Shown piece after piece: positions 17,713 to 24,900 of a stretch of 39,687 bases of DNA. Origin of the DNA: Limisphaerales bacterium. Its GTDB lineage: Bacteria; Verrucomicrobiota; Verrucomicrobiia; Limisphaerales; UBA11358. A program made the translations under genes and the position numbers. The notes beneath the pieces are model-generated. The model saw only the letters and a list, made by a program, of their open reading frames with translations. It was not told the origin of the DNA and did no database searches. The stretch lies in the NCBI GenBank assembly GCA_003161635.1, contig PMOA01000065.1:159-39845 (forward strand), given 5' to 3'. Within the stretch, counting starts at the first letter, position 1, and every line of letters starts with the position of its first letter.

Positions 17713-18999
17713 TTACTTCACGCCGACGAGATAACCGAAGCGTTCGCGGAACTGACCGGGTGTCATGGAAACGACGGCGGCGAGCCGGGAGAGCTGTTTC
17801 GCGTCCTCAAAATCGTCGCGTTCCAGCCGGATCATGTAGGCGCAAGCACATTCGTAAGCTTCGCCGTCCACGTTGACCTGGCGCGTTTGCATGCGGCCGG
17901 TCTGTGGATTGAGCATTTTGTCGAACGGCAGCGGAATCATTTTGCCGTCCACGAAGCTGATGATGGCGCCGTATTTTTCGGCTTCGGGCGAGAGCAGAAA
18001 TTTCACCGCGGCATAACCGAGGTCGCGCGTGTATTCGGCGTCGAACGGAATCGGGTCGGCGCAGCGGAGTTCGTAGCCGAGGTCCTTGTCAATGAAGCCC
18101 ATTTTAATGCCGAGCTTTTCGAGACGCGCGGTCAGCAGCTCTTTCATCAGGCGGCCAAATTCAATTTCACCGAGACGCAAATGGCCGTGCTCGTCGCGAA
18201 CGACTTTGCCGAAACGTTCCAAATGTCCGTCGGGCAGCGCCTTGACCAGTCCCTGCTCGCCCATCGCTTCGATGAGGCCTTCGGCGAGGATGGCAATGCC
18301 GTATTGCGAACCATCGGCGCGGCGCTTGATGATGGAGCCGATGATGATGTCGCACACCTCATCAATCGTGACCTGCCGTCCGCGAAATTCCTCCGGAATG
18401 ATGGCGAGCGTGGCCGCGGCGGCCTTGGCGATGCCGAGCGCGAGATGTCCCGCCGCGCGTCCCATGCTGATGATGATATACCAGCGCGAAGTGGTGCGCG
18501 CGTCCTCGGCGAGATTGCGGACAATGTGAACGCCGTAGTGCCGTGCCGTTTCAAATCCAAATGTCGGCGTCGAACCGGGCAGGGGCAGATCGTTGTCAAT
18601 CGTCTTCGGCACGTGAGCGACGCGGATTTTGCCTTTGCTTTGTTTGGCCACGACGCTGGCGGAAAACGCCGTGTCGTCGCCGCCAATCGTGACCAGCGCG
18701 GTGATGCCCAGCTTTTCAAAAACGCTGAAGACATTTTTCATCTGCGTTTCCGACTTCGTGGGATTCGTGCGGGCGGTTCCCAGGATGGAGCCGCCGCGCA
18801 GATGAATTTCCCTCACGTCACGAATCGCCAGCGGCCGGCAATACTGCACCTCGCCCTGCGCGAGCCACTTGAAGCCGTCCCGGAAGCCGATGACTTCGTA
18901 GCCCTGGTTGATGCCTTCGATGGTGGCCGCCGCGATGACGCCGTTGCTGCCCGGCGCCGGGCCGCCACCGACCAAAATTCCCAATCTGCCTTTGCTCAT
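17713..18999 (-). CDS. pfp: PPi-type 6-phosphofructokinase
   Basis: The 428-residue protein belongs to the phosphofructokinase family, which phosphorylates fructose 6-phosphate in glycolysis (reversibly with pyrophosphate). Motifs seen: GILVGGGPAPGSNGVI at the N-terminus, GGDDT at residues 106-110, PKTIDND at 131-137 and MGRAAGH. The second Asp in GGDD and the Lys in PKTIDND are the known markers of PPi rather than ATP use (ATP enzymes have GGDGS and PGTIDND). Length fits the long PPi-dependent clade. It has its own terminator and is divergent from gmhB. PPi use is inferred from motifs. Confidence 0.92.
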   Translation of the reverse strand: MSKGRLGILVGGGPAPGSNGVIAAATIEGINQGYEVIGFRDGFKWLAQGEVQYCRPLAIRDVREIHLRGGSILGTARTNPTKSETQMKNVFSVFEKLGITALVTIGGDDTAFSASVVAKQSKGKIRVAHVPKTIDNDLPLPGSTPTFGFETARHYGVHIVRNLAEDARTTSRWYIIISMGRAAGHLALGIAKAAAATLAIIPEEFRGRQVTIDEVCDIIIGSIIKRRADGSQYGIAILAEGLIEAMGEQGLVKALPDGHLERFGKVVRDEHGHLRLGEIEFGRLMKELLTARLEKLGIKMGFIDKDLGYELRCADPIPFDAEYTRDLGYAAVKFLLSPEAEKYGAIISFVDGKMIPLPFDKMLNPQTGRMQTRQVNVDGEAYECACAYMIRLERDDFEDAKQLSRLAAVVSMTPGQFRERFGYLVGVK

Positions 19000-19103
19000 T
19001 AAATTGGTTCGTTAATTGTTAAAATCGAAACTGGTTGAGGATGCGCAAGCGCCGGAAAGAATTCAATTCCATTCTTGCCATAATCAAACCACTATTTGCC
19101 AAA

Positions 19104-19658
19104 ATGAACCGGGCTGTTTTTCTCGACCGCGATGGGGTGTTGATTGCGGAAAGGAATTATCTGCACCGCGTCGAGGACGTGGTCTTCCTACCCGGGGTGG
19201 CGGCGGCGCTGAAGCGTCTCTCGGATGCCGGGTTCAAACTGTTCATCGTCTCAAACCAGTCCGGCGTCGGGCGCGGTTACTTCACGCTTGCGGACGTGGA
19301 GCGCGTGAACGAGCATCTTTGCTGCGAACTGGCCCGGGCCGGCGTGCGCTTTGAAAAAATTTACATTGCGCCCGAAGCGCCCGGCCAGCCCAGCCGCGAC
19401 CGCAAGCCGTCGCCGCAGTTTTTGTTCGACGCGCGCGATGAATTCGGCGTAGATCTGGCGCAAAGTTTCATGATCGGCGACAAGCTGATTGACTTGGAAT
19501 GCGGCTGGAACGCCGGAGTCAAAACGAGTATTCTGGTCCGCACCGGCTACGGCGCAAAACTTGAACGGAAATCGCCGGAACCACTCAAACTTGCGGTGAT
19601 GGTGGACGATTTGAACGGCGCGGCGGATTGGATTTTGAACTGTAGCGGCGGTCTATGA
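19104..19658 (+). CDS. gmhB: GmhB-like HAD phosphatase (heptose/histidinol-phosphate type)
   Basis: From ATG 19104 the product is 184 residues: MNRAVFLDRDGVLIAE with the HAD nucleophile Asp and acid Asp, then FIVSNQSGVGRGYF and SFMIGDKLIDLECGWNAG. This is the D,D-heptose 1,7-bisphosphate 7-phosphatase / histidinol-phosphatase subgroup, used for LPS heptose. The track ORF starts 23 codons earlier but those residues are not family-like. The zinc loop, normally C-x-H...C-x-C before RKP, reads IAPEAPGQPSRDRKPSP here, so all metal-binding residues are gone. The last codons (CSGGL-stop) come from a palindromic repeat. glmS starts 45 bases downstream, in line with an envelope-sugar operon. Confidence 0.82.
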   Translation: MNRAVFLDRDGVLIAERNYLHRVEDVVFLPGVAAALKRLSDAGFKLFIVSNQSGVGRGYFTLADVERVNEHLCCELARAGVRFEKIYIAPEAPGQPSRDRKPSPQFLFDARDEFGVDLAQSFMIGDKLIDLECGWNAGVKTSILVRTGYGAKLERKSPEPLKLAVMVDDLNGAADWILNCSGGL

Positions 19659-19698
19659 CCGTCGCGAAATAAACCGGCGCTCACAGAGCGCCGCTACA
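19641..19698. repeat. palindromic element spanning the gmhB stop and the gmhB-glmS gap
   Basis: TGTAGCGGCG (19641-19650) and CGCCGCTACA (19689-19698) form a perfect 10-bp outer stem. Inside are CGGTC-TAT-GACCG and GGCGCTC-ACA-GAGCGCC, giving a three-way structure. It supplies the end of gmhB and fills the leader of glmS, ending 5 bases before the glmS ATG, so it may also act as a leader structure. Confidence 0.85.
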
Positions 19699-19703
19699 AA
19701 TTC

Positions 19704-21605
19704 ATGTGCGGCATCATCGGATACGTTGGTAAAAAAGCGGCCACGCCCATCATCCTCGAAGGATTGCGGCGGCTGGAATATCGCGGCTACGACAGCGCAG
19801 GCATCGCCGTGTTGCACAACGGCAGGTTACTGGTTCGCAAGAAAAAGGGGAAAATCGGCGAAGGCCTCGCCCGCCTGCTGAAATCCGAACCGGTCGCGGG
19901 GAATCTCGGCATCGGCCACACGCGCTGGGCCACGCACGGGCCGCCGTCGGATATCAATTCCCATCCGCACCTCGACCAATCCGGCCGGATCGCCGTCGTC
20001 CATAACGGCGTCATCGAAAATTACGACGCGCTCAAGCAAAAGCTGCTCGCCACCGGCCATAAATTCAAATCCGGCACCGACACCGAGGTGCTCGCGCATT
20101 TGATCGGCGATTATTACGAAAAACGGCGTAGCCGCCGATGTGAATCGGCGGATGGTCCGCGCTTTGACAAGCGCGGCTACAAGATTAACGGGAACGACCT
20201 TATCCAGGCCGTCTGCGATGCGCTGCGCGAAGTCATCGGCACCTACGGCATTGCGGTGATTTGCGCCGACGAGCCTGACACCATTGTCGGTGCGCGGCGC
20301 GGTTCGCCACTCATCATCGGCATCGGCACGGATGAAAATTTCCTGGCCAGTGATGCCAATGCCATCGTCGCCCACACAAAAAAAGTCGTTTATCTCAACG
20401 ACTACGACGTTGCGACGATTAAGTCCGAACGCTTCGACGTTCTGAACCTCGGCGCGGACACCGCCAACGTCCAGATCAGCAATCTCGAATTCAGCCAAGA
20501 GGACGCCGCGCGCGGGGATTTCGAGCACTTCATGCTCAAGGAAATTTTCGAGCAGCCGCGCACGGTGGAAAACGCCTTGCGCGGTCGCGTGGACACCGAA
20601 GGTGCGACCGCCAAGTTTGGCGGCTTAAACATGACGCCCGCGCAACTGTGCTCAATCAAACGCATCATCATCGCTGCCAGCGGCACGAGCTGGCACGCGG
20701 CGCTCGTGGGCGAGTATTTGATTGAGGAACTCGCGCAAATTCCGGTCGAGGTTGAGTTCGCGCACGAATTTTGTTACCGCAACGCGCCGCTCGAACGCGA
20801 CACCGTGCTGCTCGTTCTCTCGCAATCAGGCGAGACGGCGGACACGCTCGCCGCGTTGCGTGAGGCCAAGCGCCGCGGCCACCGCGCGCTCGCCATCGTC
20901 AACGTCGTCGGCAGCACCATCGCGCGCGAATCCGACGGCGGCATTTACATGCACGCCGGACCGGAAATCGGCGTGGCGTCCACCAAGGCCTTTGTCTCCA
21001 CGCTCACGATCCTGGCGCTGCTGGCTGTGCATCTGGGCCGGATGCGGACGTTGTCCGCCCGCCGGGCCCTGGAAATTCTACACGCGTTGGAGGCTGTGCC
21101 CAAACAGCTCGAATCCATCCTCGCGCAAAACAACGCGCTCAAAAAGATAGCGAAGAAATATGCGAAGGCCGACGACTTCTTTTTCCTTGGTCGCGGTTAC
21201 ACGTTCCCCATTGCGCTCGAAGGCGCGCTCAAGCTGAAGGAAATTTCCTACATCCACGCCGAGGGCTATTCGGCGGCGGAAATGAAGCACGGCCCGATTG
21301 CGTTGATTGACCCGAAGACGCCGACGGTTTTCCTGGTGCCGCAGGATTCAATGTATGACAAGACGATGGCTAACCTGGCAATGATTCGTGCGCGCAAAGG
21401 CCCCATCATCGCGCTGGCCACCGAAGGCGACAAACAAATCGGGAAGGTGGCCAACGACGTGATTTACCTGCCGAAGGCGTTGGAACTGATTAATCCGATT
21501 CTGGCCACCGTGCCGCTGCAGTTGTTCGCCTATCACATCGCCGTCGTGCGCGGCTGCGACGTGGACAAGCCGAGGAATCTGGCCAAGAGCGTGACGGTGG
21601 AATAA
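19704..21605 (+). CDS. glmS: glutamine-fructose-6-phosphate aminotransferase (isomerizing)
   Basis: GlmS makes glucosamine 6-phosphate from fructose 6-phosphate and glutamine, the first step to UDP-GlcNAc. The 633-residue product has the N-terminal nucleophile Cys2 (MCGIIGYVG), HTRWATHG, HNGVIENYDALK and SGTDTEVLAHLIGDYY in the glutaminase domain. The two SIS domains follow, with AASGTSWHAALVGEYLIEELA, LVLSQSGETADTLAALREAK, EIGVASTKAFVSTL, and GRGYTFPIALEGALKLKEISYIHAEGYSAAEMKHGPIALI. The C-terminus CDVDKPRNLAKSVTVE is canonical and is the attTn7-type target. About 20 residues (RRSRRCESADGPRFDKRGYKIN, near 142-163) are encoded by a palindromic element at the domain border. A diverged copy of the last ~55 bp lies at 34041-34095. 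Confidence 0.96.
   Translation: MCGIIGYVGKKAATPIILEGLRRLEYRGYDSAGIAVLHNGRLLVRKKKGKIGEGLARLLKSEPVAGNLGIGHTRWATHGPPSDINSHPHLDQSGRIAVVHNGVIENYDALKQKLLATGHKFKSGTDTEVLAHLIGDYYEKRRSRRCESADGPRFDKRGYKINGNDLIQAVCDALREVIGTYGIAVICADEPDTIVGARRGSPLIIGIGTDENFLASDANAIVAHTKKVVYLNDYDVATIKSERFDVLNLGADTANVQISNLEFSQEDAARGDFEHFMLKEIFEQPRTVENALRGRVDTEGATAKFGGLNMTPAQLCSIKRIIIAASGTSWHAALVGEYLIEELAQIPVEVEFAHEFCYRNAPLERDTVLLVLSQSGETADTLAALREAKRRGHRALAIVNVVGSTIARESDGGIYMHAGPEIGVASTKAFVSTLTILALLAVHLGRMRTLSARRALEILHALEAVPKQLESILAQNNALKKIAKKYAKADDFFFLGRGYTFPIALEGALKLKEISYIHAEGYSAAEMKHGPIALIDPKTPTVFLVPQDSMYDKTMANLAMIRARKGPIIALATEGDKQIGKVANDVIYLPKALELINPILATVPLQLFAYHIAVVRGCDVDKPRNLAKSVTVE
20128..20180. repeat. palindromic element inserted in frame in glmS
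   Basis: GTAGCC (20128-20133) and GGCTAC (20175-20180) form the outer pair. Within are two perfect 8-bp hairpins with 4-base loops: CCGCCGAT-GTGA-ATCGGCGG (20132-20151) and CCGCGCTT-TGAC-AAGCGCGG (20157-20176). The frame is open through it. It has the same three-way layout as the elements at 8463 and 19641. Confidence 0.85.
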
Positions 21606-21964
21606 AAGAGTAACAATCGGGCATACAGGTGTAAGAACAATAAAGTCGGAAACTGGACCGAACTTGTCCGGCTGCAATTTCTCAACGGTTCTGAGCATCT
21701 TAGCGCGAGTTTTTTGTGCTGCGGATACATTTCCCACAACTGTAGATTCGCTATTCCGCAACTACATATGGGGCCTTTTATGGCTCTTGCACCAATTTGT
21801 TGCGTGAACCTGGCCCGCCCGTGATAAGGTCGACCCAGCGAAGAGAAGTGGGCTGATTCATCCAGGTTGGACAGCGGATGAAGCTTCATTTCGGGTATGT
21901 TTCCAAACGGCAGAATGAATTGTAATTGAACGCCGCCGACGAATAAGATAATATCGCCCATGAA
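21606..21964. other. intergenic region after glmS, no supported gene
   Basis: This 359-base gap separates glmS from the giant NHL protein. No ORF with family resemblance is seen. The minus-strand ORF of 263 residues over it gets its C-terminal YSTVTLLARFLG string from the reverse complement of the glmS end. A base composition lower in GC than glmS and the position just after a classical attTn7 target fit the left edge of an insertion. No Tn7-like end or 5-bp duplication was identified. Confidence 0.5.
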
Positions 21965-24900
21965 ATGAAAGAGATAGGAGTCAAGCGAGTCCAAAAGACG
22001 GATGCATTCGCAATAAACTATCACTTCTGCCGTCGCGTTTCCGGCGGTGTGTTCATCGCGCTGGTGTTGGCGATCTTCAGCGCCGCTCCGGCGCAGGCCA
22101 CCTCTGTGCTGGGCACAACCGCGCTTTTGGAAGGGCCGACGGCAGGCAGCGATAGCGTCGTTCTGGCTGTAGATCCTCCAGCCGCCTGGACGGCCACGGC
22201 CAATGACACCTGGCTGCACCTGAGTGTGGCCAACCAAAGCGGCACGGGCAGCACCAACGTGGTGTTCAGTTGCGACGCCAACCCGGGCGCCACGCGCGCG
22301 GGCACCCTCACCATCGCCGGCCACACGCTCACCGTAACCCAGGCTGCCCCGGGTTACGCCCCTGCGCCTTTAACGCCGACCGCGCTGGTGTCTTCAGGGC
22401 TGCACTATCCCGTTGGCGTTGTTGCGGACGGCGCGGGCAACGTTTACATCGCTGATACTATAAACAACGCCCTCAAACAATGGACGCCCGCAAGCAATAC
22501 CGTCACCGCGCTGGTTGCCTCCGGATTATCCTCTCCGTCGGGCATGGCCGTGGATGGCGCGGGCAATGTTTACGTCGCCGATCCCGGCAACAATGCGATT
22601 AAGGAATGGGTGGCGGCGAGCAACACTCTGAATACGTTGGTGGCCTCGGGATTGTCCTCCCCGTCCGGCGTCGCCATCGACGGCGCGGGGAATCTTTACA
22701 TTACCGAGACTGGCGGCAGCGCCGTAAAGAAATGGACGGCGACCAACAGCACCGTGAGCGTGCTGACGATATCGGGTTACGATGGCGGTCCAGCGGCGGT
22801 GGATTTGGTGGGCAATGTTTACTTTATCAATAACAACTTTGTCAATAACACTGCGCTCCAGAAGTGGACGGCCGCCAACGGCACGGTATTAACATTGGCT
22901 GTCTCGGGACCAATATATTCTCCGATTGGGATGGCCGTTGACGTATCCGGCAACGTTTACGTAGACGACCGGGACGCCATGATGATCAAGAAGTGGACGG
23001 CGGCCAGCAACACCTTGAGCACGCTGGTACAGTTCAGCCTGAACGCCATGTATGGTGGCGTGGCGGTCGATGGCGCGGGCAATATCTACTTCCCCTACTT
23101 CTCGGGCATCGATTACGCCATCTTGGAATTGCCGCATGCCTTCGTGGATGTAACGCCCAAATCGGAGACTGCCGACGCTGGCAGCGATGTCTTGTCCCAA
23201 GTGCTGCCCGCCACGGCCAATTTGCTTTCCCCGTTCGCGCCGACCAGCGATCGGTCCTGGCTGACCATCACGGGTACCACCAACGGTGTGGTGAGTTTTG
23301 CCTTTACCGCCACCATTTCCAATCGCACGGCTCATATCAATTTGCTGGGCCAAAACATTTCAATCAACCAGGGTCCCGTGTGTTCGCTGAGCCCAACTGC
23401 CCTCTCGGAAGGGCCAACTGCAGGAAGTGATAGTGTCGCTTTGACTGTGGTCCCTGAAACCGGTCTCTGGACGGCCACGGCCAATGCCAACTGGTTGCAT
23501 CTCAGCGCGACAAACCAAAGTGGCACCGGTAGCACCACGGTTGTCTTCAGTTACGATGCCAATCCCGGGGCCGCGCGCGTTGGCACCCTCACCATCGGCG
23601 GCCAGACGCTCACCGTGACGCAACAGGCCGCTCCAGCTTACCTGATTCCAACCGCGCTTTTGGAAGGGCCAACCGCGGGCAGTGATAGTGTCCTTCTCAC
23701 CGTGACTCCGGAAACCACTACGTGGACGGCTTCCGCCAATGATTCCTGGTTGCATCTCAGCGTGACGAACCAAAGCGGCACGGGTAGCACCACGATTGTC
23801 TTCAGTTACGATTCCAATCCCGGGGATACGCGCGTCGGCACCCTGACCATCGCCGGCCAGACGCTCACGGTGACACAACAAGGCCCTCCCTATGTCCTGG
23901 GCACAATTGCGCCTTTGGAAGGGCCGGCGGCGGGCACGGATAGTGTCGTTCTGGCCATCAGCCCTGAAAGCGACACCTGGACGGCTACGGCCAATGAGGC
24001 CTGGCTGCATTTGAGTGCGGCGAACCAAAGCGGCACGGGCAGCACCAACGTGGTGTTCAGTTACGACTCCAACCCGGGCGCCACGCGCGTGGGCACCCTC
24101 ACCGTCGCCGGTAAGACGCTCACCGTGACCCAAGCCGGCCCGACTTATGACGCCGTACCCCCATCATTGACCACGCTCGTTTCGACGGGTTTGTCCATGC
24201 CTTATGGCGTGGCGGTTGATAGCGCGGGGAATGTTTATATCGCTGACAGCTACCATAGCGCGATCAAGAAGTGGACGGCAGCCAGCAACACCGTGACCAC
24301 GCTGGTTTCCTCCGGATTGTCTTCTCCCCGAGGCGTGGCGATGGATAGCGTCGGCAATGTTTACATTGCTGATGCTTCTCTCAATGCGATCAGAAAGTGG
24401 ACGGCGGCCAGCAACACGGTAACCACGTTGGTCTCCTCGGGATTGTCCGCTCCCCAAGGAGTGGCGGTGGACGGCGGCGGCAATGTTTACATCGCCGACA
24501 CCTCGCACAACCTGATCAAAGAGTGGTCGGTGGCCAATAATAAAACGACTACACTGGTATCGTCGGGACTCAACGATCCCGAAGGCGTGGCAGTGGATGG
24601 CTCTGGCAATGTTTACATCGCCGATACCTACAACAACACGATCAAGAAGTGGACGGCGGCAAACAGCAACGTGACCACACTAGTCTCCTCGGGATTATAC
24701 TATCCTTCTGGCATCGCGGTCGATGGAGCGGGCAGTGTTTACATCGCTGACACCTATCACAGCATGATTAAGAAGTGGACGGCAGCCAGCAGCACCGTAA
24801 CCACGTTGGTCTCCTCGGGAGTCAGCTATCCGTGGGGTGTGGCGGTCGATGGCGCAGGCAACGTTTACATCGTCGACAACTACAGTAACTCGGTCAAAGA

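Noticed and set aside
17638-19002. 454-residue plus-strand ORF over the phosphofructokinase gene
   Set aside because: Antisense of a gene with complete PFK motifs; the start region lies in the terminator.
21533-22324. Minus-strand 263-residue ORF containing YSTVTLLARFLG
   Set aside because: That string is the reverse complement of the glmS C-terminus; the rest covers the gap and the start of the giant gene in antisense.
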